Under the pieces are notes generated by a model. It was given only the letters and a program-made list of their open reading frames with translations. It ran no database searches and was not told where the DNA came from. From contig CBDETI010000024.1 in assembly GCA_965242775.1 (NCBI GenBank), forward strand, positions 124,001 to 188,000: DNA of 64,000 nucleotides. Direction: 5' to 3'. Both the position numbers and the translations under genes were made by a program. Source of the stretch: JAWPMT01 sp965242775. GTDB taxonomy: Bacteria; Bacteroidota; Bacteroidia; Cytophagales; Cyclobacteriaceae. Of this stretch, positions 34,600-43,822 are shown one piece after another (within the stretch, counting starts at the first letter, position 1; every line of letters starts with the position of its first letter).

Positions 34600-35117
34600 G
34601 CGCCGAACTCGGGGGTGAGGATGGGATGTTTCAGGCAGTCTTTCACACCTACAGGGAACTGAAGTTCCTACAAAACCCACATCTTTTGCGTTCTGTGATC
34701 GACACAATTGAAAGGTTTTCGGAAGAAAGAGATTTAAAATTTCAGGCTTTCGTAATTCTTCCCAATCGGATTGAGTTCATTGCTAAAACTGCAGTTCGCC
34801 AAAAAATCATAGACCTTAAGAAAAGACTGGGGTTGAAGGTCAAGTACTGGCTTCAAAATAATGACCCGGTTTCCTTGGACCGGGCGCGGGTTCGAAGGAT
34901 CGATAGGGTCCACCAAATCTGGGAGGACAAGCACGAGGTTACAGTGGTCAACGATCACGAGTCCCTGACCAAAATAATTCATCAAATGCATGAAACACCA
35001 TGCTTGCCAGAATGGGGGCTGGCGGAAGATTGCCGGTACTACCCCTTCAGCTCGGCCAGCTATTACGCTACCGGTAGCGATCCTTTTGGGTTCCTGCAAG
35101 CTGCTAACTCAAATTAG
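34596..35117 (+). CDS. REP-associated-transposase-like protein lacking catalytic residues
   Basis: The 173-residue protein has the Y1-transposase/RAYT layout: FHTYRELKFLQNP, KFQAFVILPNRIEFIA, the W-E-K-H region (QIWEDKHEVTVVNDHESL), and HETPCLPEWGL ending in YYPFSSASYY. In active RAYTs these are NHxHL and YIHxNPV. Here the two HUH histidines are replaced (NRIEF) and the tyrosine position before the HxxP motif holds Q. The protein therefore looks unable to cut DNA. It may be a domesticated DNA-binding relative. The 85-residue partner gene overlaps its start. Confidence 0.6.
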   Translation: MSAELGGEDGMFQAVFHTYRELKFLQNPHLLRSVIDTIERFSEERDLKFQAFVILPNRIEFIAKTAVRQKIIDLKKRLGLKVKYWLQNNDPVSLDRARVRRIDRVHQIWEDKHEVTVVNDHESLTKIIHQMHETPCLPEWGLAEDCRYYPFSSASYYATGSDPFGFLQAANSN

Positions 35118-35160
35118 TTCGGTCCGGTTCGTGTGAGTGAAGCCGTCTTTGTGCTCTGTT

Positions 35161-35823
35161 CTATTTGTCGTTCACTTCTTTCAGGCTACCAGCCTTATCG
35201 ATTTGTGCTTGAACGGCCACAAACTGCTCGCGAAGTTCTTGCCATTCTTCGTTCTTCATCGATTGCAATTTGGTTAAAGCCAACTCCAGTTGCCTTAAAT
35301 GTTGACGCAAATAATCAATACGTAAATCAACAACACCTCGGCTTGGGCTAGCTTTTTTTCCAGGTCTTTTTATTATTCCGCGCAAGTATTCATATAGACT
35401 ATTCTTGCCTACAAAAAGAATGACGAAGGCCATGATGAGCATAAACACCTGACTGCCCAATTCCATTGAAAGCAGAGGATGTGGCTTCATCCCCTCCACC
35501 AGTGCCTGATATAGTGCACTATCGACTCCTCCAATAAATTTATTGGAGTTCGCCAGGACATAATCTTTTATTTCTTGATGAATAGCACTGTGTATTTTGA
35601 TTGTTGCCAATAGCGAACCCATCATAGCCTGGTGGATCACAACATAAATGGCCAGTAACAAGAGACGAGCCAGGAGAGAAACGCGCGGAGCTGCCCCCAG
35701 GTAACCGATAATTCCTACCGCCACTGTTATTAAAATAGACAGGTAAGTCAATTCTTCCGAGGCCTCGGCTTTGTGATAACTGGTTAGAACATCAAAGCCC
35801 AAAGTTTGAACAGGTTCTTTCAT
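35161..35823 (-). CDS. Membrane protein with C-terminal coiled coil, unknown function
   Basis: From ATG 35823 (MKEPVQTLGFDV) the 220-residue protein has two close membrane helices at about residues 27-61 (LSILITVAVGIIGYLGA, LLARLLLLAIYVVIHQ), one more around 120-140 (FMLIMAFVILFVG) and a coiled-coil tail (LRQLELALTKLQSMKNEEWQ). A longer frame upstream to 35874 starts in a non-coding-looking segment. I recognise no family. Confidence 0.6.
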   Translation of the reverse strand: MKEPVQTLGFDVLTSYHKAEASEELTYLSILITVAVGIIGYLGAAPRVSLLARLLLLAIYVVIHQAMMGSLLATIKIHSAIHQEIKDYVLANSNKFIGGVDSALYQALVEGMKPHPLLSMELGSQVFMLIMAFVILFVGKNSLYEYLRGIIKRPGKKASPSRGVVDLRIDYLRQHLRQLELALTKLQSMKNEEWQELREQFVAVQAQIDKAGSLKEVNDK

Positions 35824-35946
35824 TTCAATTTTTTCAGTTCCATAAAAGTTAAAGGGAAAGAGGCAACCAATCAACGAAACAATTTCTTTCTACTTTATCG
35901 AAACAAATAAATTCCCAGCATCGTTATTACTGCAAAATAGAAACTA

Positions 35947-36285
35947 ATGAAGGGTACTAACTTGGGAGAATTCGAAGAACTTCTCCTATTGATCATACTT
36001 ATTCTCGACCAAGACGCGTATGTGGTGCGCATCCGCGAGGAACTACTTCAGCAAGTAGGAAGGAACCTCTCCATGGGCGCCCTGCATACTACTTTGGCTC
36101 GCTTGGAAAAAAAGGCTTTCCTCCAGTCGGAAATGGGTGGAGCAACCCAAGAGCGAGGAGGTCGTCGGAAGCGTATTTACGAACTGACAGCAGCCGGCAA
36201 AGCGGCACTTACGGAGGCCAAGGACCTAAGGGCCAATTTATGGCAGCAGGTCCCGGGATTTGCCATGAAATTCCAGCATGTCTAA
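35947..36285 (+). CDS. PadR-family transcriptional regulator
   Basis: The 112-residue protein is a winged-helix PadR regulator: GEFEELLLLIILIL, the recognition helix region SMGALHTTLARLEKKAFL, and GRRKRIYELTAAGKAAL. It overlaps the following permease gene by 8 bases. This pair, PadR plus an FtsX-type permease with an N-terminal prefix domain, is common in Bacteroidetes, where the regulator probably controls the transporter gene and may sense a toxic compound. Confidence 0.9.
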   Translation: MKGTNLGEFEELLLLIILILDQDAYVVRIREELLQQVGRNLSMGALHTTLARLEKKAFLQSEMGGATQERGGRRKRIYELTAAGKAALTEAKDLRANLWQQVPGFAMKFQHV

Positions 36286-38864
36286 CGCAAGTCGTGTATC
36301 GGATTTCTCACTTCGCCTTATCCGTCGGCTCTGTCGGGAAGAACTGGTTGAAGAGCTCGAGGGAAACTTGCTTGAGTACCGTGAGGTGATCACCGGACCT
36401 TTTAGAAAAATAAAATATTGGTATCAGGTCTTGAATTATCTCAGGCCTGGTACGCTGAAAATATTCCATGTAAACGCTCAAAGCATGTTTCACATTAATC
36501 CAAAACTCACTTTTCGCAACCTCTACCGTCAGGGATCAACATCTGTTATCAACTTACTGGGGTTCACCATCGGTCTCACGGCGACTATTTTTTTGTACTT
36601 CTATATCTACGATCAGCTTACCGTCGACAATTTCCATAAAGACGGAAACATGATCTATCGGGCTATTCGGCAGTCTGCGATCAACGGGGCTCCTTATAAA
36701 ATAGGAGTTACCTCCAGTCGATTCGCTCCTGCCTTAGCCAATGACTTCTCATCCAGTGTGACAGCTCACACGCAAGCGATGAAAGAAACGGGCCTTGTCT
36801 CCGTTGGACAAAGGCAATTCTTTGAAGAAAATATCCTATTCGCCTCATCCAGTTTTTTTGACTTCTTCTCTTACCCCCTTGCCTACGGCGACCCCCAAAC
36901 GGTCCTGTCAGAACCAAACAGCGCAGTGCTGAGTAAGGCGGTGGCTGAAAAGTACTTTGGGGATATAGACCCCATCGGGCAGGAAATCGACGTAGATCAT
37001 CAATACTCTTTTGTAGTTACGGGCATTTTCGATGATATGCCTTCCAAGTCCCATCTGCAATATGACTTGGTCTTCTCCCTGCAAGTTTTTGAGCGTTTTG
37101 ATTGGTACGATGACTGGTGGAACAACATGATGATGACTTATGTGAAGATTCCGACCAAGGCACAGGCTGCTCACGTCGAAAGTCAACTCAAGGGCTTCAT
37201 GGATAAATATTTTGGTGATGATTTTGAGCGCAGTGGTAGAAGAATAGACTTAACACTGGAACCCCTTGGCGATATTTACTTTAATCGGAACACACGATAT
37301 GATCAAGCTGAGCATGGTCACCTGGGCTCCATTTACATTTTGCTCATCGTAGCAATAGGTATACTATTCATTGGTAGCTTCAATTATGTGAATTTGAGCA
37401 TTGCCCACTCGTTTGCGCGAGCGAGAGAAGTGGGTGTGCGGAAGGTCCTCGGTGTGCACAAAAGACGACTGGCAGCCCAGTTTCTGAGTGAAGCAGCAAC
37501 CCTTTTCGTGATTTCCGCCGTTTGTGCCATTCTCCTAACGGAACTGTTAAGCCCTGCGTTCGAAAGCCTTTTCGGTATGGACCTAGCCCTGGACTGGTTC
37601 GGAGCCACCACTCTCCTTTTTCTAGGTGCACTGTCCCTGGGGATTCTCCTTGCTTCTGGTATTTATCCGGCCATGCTATTGGCTTCTTTTCTACCTATCA
37701 CTGCAATGCAAGGAAAAATAGCATCGGGTAAAAATGTTCATTTGCGCAAGGGGCTTGTCATTGTCCAATTCACCATTTCCATCTTTTTAATTGGTGCCAC
37801 TTGGTTCATATCCAAGCAAATGCACTTCCTGAATGATAAAGACCTAGGGTTTGATAATGATGGCATCATCACTGTCCAATCTATATAGTGGTGAGGCAAG
37901 AAGCCAACGAGATCTACTTATAGACAGATTAGAATCCAATCCACATGTTCATTCGGTCACAAGAATGACTGGCGAGCCAGGTGGCTTTCATGATGCCTCT
38001 GTTTTTCAGGTGACCGGTGTTGCAGGCGATCATCGGTTCCGAACCGTTTTCACAGACGGTCGATATGCCGCCACATTTGACCTAAAGGTTATTGCTGGGC
38101 GCGATCTTGATCAACAAATCCAAACAGATCTTACCGATGGCATGCTTATCAATCGTCGAGCCCTAGAAGAATTGGGGGTATCGGCTGAGGAAGTTCTGGG
38201 CAAGAAAATTGACATCCCTTCTTTTGGCATACGTAGAAAGTTGATTGGTGTCGTAGAAGATTACCATTTCGGATCACTGCATGGACCCATCGAACCCCTC
38301 GCAATCATCGGTACTGAGGGCTGGGGTTCAAGGCTGGCCATCAAAACAAAAGGCAGCCCCATCAACGCCTTGGAACAAATTGAAGAAACATACAGCGAGC
38401 TAATACCGGCATTTCCCATGCGCTATGAATTTCTCGATGACCGCCTTCGCCGATTGTATGAGGATGAGCAGAGACAATCCAGGGTTTTCAGCGGGTTTTC
38501 AGCGGTTTCTGTTTTTCTCGCGTGTCTCGGTATCTTCGGCTTGGCAGCTTACTCTGCACGGCAGCGACAAAAGGAGTTAGGCATAAGGAAGGTGCTTGGC
38601 GCCACCATAAGCCAAATTATTTCATTGATTTCCAAAGAATTTGTGACTTTGGTGCTTATAGCTGGTGTAGTTGCCACACCCTTGGTTTGGTACTTCGCAG
38701 ACCAATGGCTTAGCAGTTTTACTTATAGAATTGTCGTATGGGATTATTGGTACATTTTTATTGCCTCCTCGCTTTTGGCCGTGGCAATTGCCTTGTTGAC
38801 CGTGACATTCAAAACTTACGGGGCAGCCGTATCGGATCCCACTGAGAGCTTACGAAACGAATAG
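36278..38864 (+). pseudogene. ABC transporter permease (MacB_PCD/FtsX), frameshifted
   Basis: The first frame (to 37888) gives an N-terminal prefix of about 80 residues, a membrane helix (VINLLGFTIGLTATIFLYFY), a MacB periplasmic domain, and four helices (residues about 360-520). The second frame (from about 37880 to 38864) gives a second periplasmic domain and another FtsX set ending in DPTESLRNE. The join needs one base removed near 37876-37884 (VQS then YSGEARS). The whole protein would be about 861 residues. No ATPase gene is adjacent. The break could be a sequencing error or a real mutation. Confidence 0.8.
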
Positions 38865-39126
38865 GAAAGGCCACACAGATGGCATTTAAATATCCTTCAA
38901 AGGTTATTCCGGGTCCAGCCCGTATAATCCGGTCAGGTGGTTTTTGCGAGGGCTTATAGCCTGATTAGCACCGTCCAGATTCTAAATAGCAGATTCAACA
39001 CCCTGAACTGGGTATTTTAGAAACAACCTTATTGTTAAAATCGCTAAGTTTTAACCAACTATTCTCAGGTTCAACTTTCCTACCCGACCGATCTCACTAT
39101 CTTGGCTTTTTCATGTCCAACTACCT

Positions 39127-39900
39127 ATGATTACCTTACAAGGCATTCTGTTTGACGAAAAATCATCGTTTCAGCAAGGACCGGCATCGGCGCCGCCCTT
39201 AATCAGGCAGGCGTTTCATGATGGGTCAGGCAACTACTTCGCGGAGAATGGTATCAACACCAAGACGCTAATTGAGGACAAAGGAGATTTTGAAGTAACT
39301 GAATACCTCGACATCTACGAAATCACGCATGAAAACCTGGGTAGTTCCGACAGGTTTCTCACGCTCGGAGGCGATCACTCAATCACTTATCCTGTCATAA
39401 AGGCTTTCTCAGAAAAGTACCCCAAACTGGATATTTTGCATATTGACGCACACGCCGACTTATATCAAGATTTTGAAGGAGATCCGCACTCACATGCCTG
39501 CCCTTTCGCCAGGATCATGGAATCTGGATTAGCCAATCGTTTGGTGCAAGTAGGTATCCGAACCCTTAACGATCATCAGCGCCAGCAAGCTCAGAGGTAT
39601 GGTGTGGAGATCCATGAAATGAAAAACCTGGACCTTTCAATTATCGGACCATTCAAAAATCCAGTGTACATATCGCTGGACTTGGACGGGCTGGATCCGG
39701 CGTTTGCCCCGGGAGTCTCACATCACGAGCCAGGAGGGCTCTCCACACGGCAGGTTATTGATTTGATTCAAAATCTACAAGGAACGTTAGTGGGTGCAGA
39801 CATAGTAGAGTACAACCCACGTCGTGATTTTCACAATATGACCGCCTATGTGGCCGCTAAAATGGTGAAGGAGCTTGTAGCCAAGCTGGCAGAAAATTAG
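39127..39900 (+). CDS. speB: Agmatinase/arginase-family ureohydrolase
   Basis: The 257-residue protein has the three metal-binding motifs of the ureohydrolase family: GGDHSITYP, HIDAHADLYQD and SLDLDGLDPAFAPGVS, plus a closing GADIVEYNP. It binds two Mn ions and hydrolyses agmatine or a related guanidino compound to urea and putrescine; the substrate cannot be told from sequence. No polyamine neighbour genes are visible, so it is a single gene. It is slightly short (usual 290-320). Confidence 0.85.
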   Translation: MITLQGILFDEKSSFQQGPASAPPLIRQAFHDGSGNYFAENGINTKTLIEDKGDFEVTEYLDIYEITHENLGSSDRFLTLGGDHSITYPVIKAFSEKYPKLDILHIDAHADLYQDFEGDPHSHACPFARIMESGLANRLVQVGIRTLNDHQRQQAQRYGVEIHEMKNLDLSIIGPFKNPVYISLDLDGLDPAFAPGVSHHEPGGLSTRQVIDLIQNLQGTLVGADIVEYNPRRDFHNMTAYVAAKMVKELVAKLAEN

Positions 39901-39913
39901 AAATGAACGAAAC

Positions 39914-40612
39914 TCACAACGCAAAGTAAATTTCTATTCGGGTCCAAATGCGGTCAGCGATATCGGCCATTCCACGATCGTTTGGGTGACTGCCAACACC
40001 GGAATCTTCAAATTCGGAAAATGCCTGCCGAGAAGCGTTCCTGGACAAATCCTGCAAATCGATATACGAGTGACCTAGGTTCGAGGCTACTTTTTTCATC
40101 AGCAAGCTAGTATTTGGCCGTCGCCAAAAACTCCCGACACAAATCACTGGTCGGTGGTCAATTCCCTCAAAATATCGCACGAGCGTCGAGAATGCGCCCT
40201 CAAAGTCATTCTGAAATACAGCTGAATCCGCTACGTTTTCACCAATCCGCAAGATGACCAGGTCCGGACCCAATGCTAGAAATTCCCCGTAGATTTCCTT
40301 CGGGTTATAAAAAGCATAATCCCTTTCGAAAAGTGCGCCACCGCCTGTATAATGGACATTCACCTCCGGATTGATCTTTTTGATTTTATCCTGTAAAAGG
40401 TGCACATAGTCTTTTGTCGAATCTGAAGCCGCCATTCCCCAGTCGCCAAACCACCCTTTTTCCGGAGCTGGCGTGTGATGGGTGATACTGTTACCTATTA
40501 TCAAAACGGTCTTTACCAGAGGTCGTGGTGTTTGGTCTCGGGTACAAGCAATGACCAGGACCAATGCCACTATGGGCAATAGCTTCCGCTCTGCGCGGCG
40601 TAATACGGGCAT
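39914..40612 (-). CDS. SGNH/GDSL-like lipoprotein hydrolase
   Basis: The 232-residue protein has a lipoprotein signal (VALVLVIACTRD) and an SGNH-like layout: IIGNSITHHTP (block with G-N-S nucleophile), GGGALFERD, RIGENVADS and a final SHPNDRGMADIA with the catalytic D/H spacing. It is expected to be a surface esterase or acyl-transferase. I do not recognise a subfamily. The start could be internal, since the N-terminal RRAERK is basic, as usual for a signal. Confidence 0.7.
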   Translation of the reverse strand: MPVLRRAERKLLPIVALVLVIACTRDQTPRPLVKTVLIIGNSITHHTPAPEKGWFGDWGMAASDSTKDYVHLLQDKIKKINPEVNVHYTGGGALFERDYAFYNPKEIYGEFLALGPDLVILRIGENVADSAVFQNDFEGAFSTLVRYFEGIDHRPVICVGSFWRRPNTSLLMKKVASNLGHSYIDLQDLSRNASRQAFSEFEDSGVGSHPNDRGMADIADRIWTRIEIYFAL

Positions 40613-40955
40613 TCTGTAGGTCGATTAGGTTATCCCAAGATAACTAATTAAACCCCTCAGGCCAAAAGGAAGCAAACTAACAAGCCTTGGTTATCACTAT
40701 TCTGCCCTACCTAACGATCCCTGCGTGTGCTTCAAGGACCTTCGTGGATGAAAAGTCTGAACATTTCGATGGTTTACCTCACAACCCCTCCGGCAAGGTC
40801 CCGCTCACTACCCCCCTCGCGGGTAGCTCAGCCTGTGGCCGCGCAAGCAACCGCACCATCATGCCTTGTCTTCGCTTTACCCTTTAGGGCATTCACTCGA
40901 ACGAGTGAAACGGCAGTTATGCGTAAATTAGGTCGAATCGAAAAAGCCAAGATTT
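40613..40955. other. Intergenic region with two small hairpins
   Basis: This 343-base gap lies upstream of the tandem zinc-finger genes. It contains CTACCC-N7-GGGTAG (40808-40826) and TTCACTCG-AA-CGAGTGAA (40892-40909), an 8-bp stem. No coding sequence is convincing: the open frames here run into the downstream zinc-finger gene in another frame and have no family pattern. Confidence 0.45.
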
Positions 40956-41129
40956 ATGAAATGTTCACATTGTCAAGGGAGAGGAAATTGTATTTGTGGG
41001 GCTTGTTACAAAGCCGCTGGTAAGTCGAGGGGCCCTGCCGCGACCGTGTTAGCTCCCGGAAGTATGATATACGCCAAGCACGGACCGGTAACTTGTTCTC
41101 ATTGTATGGGGACAGGTACGAAGGGGTAG
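40956..41129 (+). CDS. Mini CxxCxGxG zinc-finger protein, copy 1
   Basis: The 57-residue protein has the DnaJ-type CxxCxGxG motif at each end: C3-S-H-C6-Q-G-R-G and C47-S-H-C50-M-G-T-G, with additional cysteines C12, C14, C17. Between them is a basic, glycine-rich segment with GSMI. Four or more cysteines could bind zinc. It is below normal gene-calling size. A second, related gene follows 49 bases downstream, and each Cys motif of copy 1 has a counterpart in copy 2, which supports a real gene. Function is unknown. Confidence 0.68.
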   Translation: MKCSHCQGRGNCICGACYKAAGKSRGPAATVLAPGSMIYAKHGPVTCSHCMGTGTKG

Positions 41130-41178
41130 AACCTCCTCCTCTTTACATTACTCATTATAAAACAAAACCACAGAAACC

Positions 41179-41340
41179 ATGAATTGCTCTCATTGCAAAG
41201 GAACCGGAAAATGCACCTGTGCGAGCTGTAACTACAAAGTAAGGATCAGGACGCATGGCTCCATGATCAGTCCTGGAGGAGTAGTACGCTCATCCAAACC
41301 CGTCCCATGCGGAGAATGCAAGGGATCAGGGAGGGTGTAG
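41179..41340 (+). CDS. Mini CxxCxGxG zinc-finger protein, copy 2
   Basis: The 53-residue protein starts MNCSHCKGTGKCTCASC and ends CGECKGSGRV: CxxCxGxG motifs at C3-C6 and C44-C47, with C12, C14 and C17 between, and the segment HGSMISPGG. It is clearly homologous to the gene 49 bases upstream (same Cys spacing at the N terminus, the shared GSMI, the same C-terminal motif). The gene ends 6 bases before the convergent TonB-C gene. Each may bind zinc, resembling an isolated DnaJ zinc-finger unit. Function unknown. Confidence 0.68.
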   Translation: MNCSHCKGTGKCTCASCNYKVRIRTHGSMISPGGVVRSSKPVPCGECKGSGRV

Positions 41341-41346
41341 CTACGG

Positions 41347-42192
41347 CTATTTTGTCACCCGAAAGATGACCGGTAGCACAAACCTTGTTTTCACAGGTTT
41401 TCCTTCAAAATAGGCAGGGCGCCAGGGGGGTATTCTGTCGAGCTTTTTAATTGTTTTCCTTTCAAAGACGGCCGTTTTACCACTGGAGCCCAACGCTTGA
41501 AAATTCATCAGTTTTCCAGTTTTGTCTACATCAAATTGCACGTAAATGCGCCCCTCTTCGCCTCCAAGTCGTTGCACAAATGGATAGTTGATCGTCCTGG
41601 AAAGAGTTGCATAAAAACTTTGAAATCCGTCCGCGGGCGCAGCGATTCTATCCACTATGGTTGTATTGTAAATTGTATCTCCTTTTGATGCCGTTATAAT
41701 CAGGTCTTTCACAATTAAAGAATCCTCAAACTCCATGTACCTCATGTCACTGTCGACATCATAGGTGTAGCTGCCGTTTCCCAGAGACAATTGATTTGAT
41801 TGCTCTTGATCAGCTATGTGATAATAGGCGAGATGCTCGCCATCGTATTTCGCCTTAAAAAGCCGTCCATGGGCTCCGTGAAAGTGGAATTCGCCTGTTA
41901 ATTCCTGGAAAAAGGATTTGCGATTAAAAGGGACCAACTGATTGCGAATAAACCAGATAAACTGGTCTAGCGAATCTTTGGTAAGCATAGGGCGCACCCA
42001 CCCCTCGAGAACTAAAGTATCTTTTCGAAAATCTTGAAACGAAACGGTTTCAGGTCCCTCGTCGAAGTATAACCGAAACCACTCTGTGGCGGATAGACTT
42101 TGGTCCTGAAAAGACCTGGTGAAGTGTCGTCTTTCTTGAGCTACAACGATCAGGCAGCCTAGTTCCAAAAAAATAACAATGGCTATTTTCAT
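41347..42192 (-). CDS. Exported protein with TonB C-terminal domain
   Basis: The 281-residue protein has a signal-like start (MKIAIVIFLELGCLIVVAQ) and a body without the usual single TonB membrane anchor plus proline linker. The last about 90 residues (TINYPFVQRLGGEEGRIYVQ onward, then FDVDKTGKLMNF and a closing VLPVIFRV) are a TonB C-terminal domain. It is probably a periplasmic protein using that fold rather than an energy transducer. The domain before it (about 25-190) is unfamiliar. Confidence 0.68.
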   Translation of the reverse strand: MKIAIVIFLELGCLIVVAQERRHFTRSFQDQSLSATEWFRLYFDEGPETVSFQDFRKDTLVLEGWVRPMLTKDSLDQFIWFIRNQLVPFNRKSFFQELTGEFHFHGAHGRLFKAKYDGEHLAYYHIADQEQSNQLSLGNGSYTYDVDSDMRYMEFEDSLIVKDLIITASKGDTIYNTTIVDRIAAPADGFQSFYATLSRTINYPFVQRLGGEEGRIYVQFDVDKTGKLMNFQALGSSGKTAVFERKTIKKLDRIPPWRPAYFEGKPVKTRFVLPVIFRVTK

Positions 42193-42233
42193 TCTTTTTC
42201 AGTTCCAAATTCCTTTCTCAATTGACAATCAGA

Positions 42234-43799
42234 CTATGGCTCCAGATTCTCGAGATCAATCTGCAGTAGCTCACTCCCACGGGCAATAAATAAGTTACCC
42301 TCACTTTCTATGGAAGTGAAAACGCCTGGAATTTTCGCTATTGCTCCACCCGCTTTATCTACAACATAAGCTTCTTCGGCATTGGTGATCAAGCGGGTAT
42401 TTCCCCAGTCATACCATAGGAAATACAAGTCACCCACATTGAACTCACGCAACTGTTCAAGGTTGTCATTAAAGACCAGGACCTTTTGCTCGGCAGTGAC
42501 CACCTGGAATTCGGATGCTGGAATCTTGGAGAGGCTCACGAAATTGGAATCTTGCAAAATACAAGCTTCTTCGAGTCGAAGATGTGGAGGGAATCTCTGT
42601 GGTTTTCTTGGGAGCTTTCACCGGACTAATGTTTCACCTTGACCCAAGTCAAACACAGCCACATCATCGCGAAAAGCCATGTAGACCAGGTTCTCTTTTT
42701 TTGCAAAATTCCAGATAACCTCTTTGTTGGAGTCGCCCAATCTTATCAGGTATCGACAGGTACCGGTTTCTACGTCAAAGGAGGCAATAAATGGCGTCCC
42801 GGAAGTGGGCTTTCCTACTGAGCTGCCCAAATTGACAACATAAAGCCTTTGGCTGTCGAGGTATAATGCTGAATTGCTGATGAGGGTTTTGTTGAGTGGT
42901 GCAAACCAAATTACCTCTCCACGCTCATTTACCTTCGTCAGGCCTGTTCTTGCGGTTACGTAATAGGCGGAGCTGTCTCTTACAATATTTGACGAGAGAT
43001 AGCCGGTGGGTGAGGTCATTCCTGGCATGACTGCTACTCCGGTGGCGAGGCCAGTCAGCATGCCTATGCCCGCTCCAAGTAGCTGAGCACCTATTTCCTT
43101 GCCTGGACTGGGTGGGTAATAATCCCACCCTTGTCCATTGACAATGTTGATTTTATGCAAGCCCTTGGCGCTGACGATCATTGTAGAATCATCCAGATCG
43201 ATGCGCTCCATCCACCCATATTTTCCACTTAGCTCTCGGGACCATAAAACCTGTTTCGTCTCAAGATCAAAAGCTTCAAGCGTCTGGTTGACCCCCGGGA
43301 ATGGGTAACTCAGGGCAATTCCGTTGATTCGATCAATGTAGAATGCCCTGTTAGGAATCTCACTGGAGACCTCCCCAGAGGATGGGTCAAGAAAGTAGCC
43401 CTTCTCTTTCTTCTCCCGAAAAAAGGCAATCTCATCCCCAACAACCCCAAGCCATTCTTCTTGAAAAGAGTTTACAGTTTTTGTCCAACGTACGGACGAA
43501 CTCCCGGGAACGTAACTGGCATATTCAAAGTCGAAACCTACGGGAAGGTCCTTTTTGTTCAGCCTTTGAAGTCTCAGTAACAAATGTCCAGCAAGTGGAC
43601 TATTTTCAATGGCTGTGATCCCCTTACTAAAGGAGTGAACCGATGCTGATATCGGCTTTTCTTTCACGAAGTTCTCACCAACTTTCTCAGCAGATGTGGC
43701 GATAAGTGGAAATTTCGAAGCTTGAGAAAATCCGCCAAGGCTACCTACGATGGCGAACAGCAGCAACCAATTTTTCGCGTAAGTAACGTTATTCTTCAT
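42234..43799 (-). pseudogene. Beta-propeller (PQQ-like repeat) protein, broken near its C terminus
   Basis: The main frame (42618-43799, 393 residues) has a signal peptide (cut near GGFSQ) and PQQ-like blades such as QTLEAFDLETKQVLWSREL and RLYVVNLGSSVGKP. It stops at a TGA (42618-42620) while the same frame continues downstream as another blade-like segment (SKIPASEFQVV, KAGGAIAKIPGVF) to 42234. Between the two, from about 42619 to 42555, another frame looks coding (HRDSLHIFDSK). This fits two compensating indels. A continuous protein would be about 520 residues. Decay or sequence errors are both possible. Confidence 0.65.
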
Positions 43800-43822
43800 T
43801 TGATTCCTGATAAAAATTGCGG

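Noticed and set aside
38996..39030. Possible fourth copy of the shared element
   Set aside because: Only the right arm TGGGTAT and part of the flank match; the left arm has two mismatches and the orientation points to a gene end, not a start.
39251..39270. GTATCAACACCAAG, identical to part of the shared upstream element
   Set aside because: It lies in the coding frame of the agmatinase-like gene (NGINTKT), has no palindrome beside it, and is probably chance.
40709..40922. Integron-like attC ends (ACCTAAC and GTTATGC)
   Set aside because: The right end does not fit GTTRRRY, the span of about 210 bases is too long and the arms do not pair.
40727..41023. Plus-strand frame of 98 codons upstream of the zinc-finger genes
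   Set aside because: It overlaps copy 1 of the zinc-finger gene in another frame and has no family pattern.
42618..42620. In-frame TGA as a recoded selenocysteine codon
   Set aside because: The residues just after it look non-coding in that frame while another frame looks coding, which fits indels; no SECIS-like hairpin or selenoprotein family is seen.
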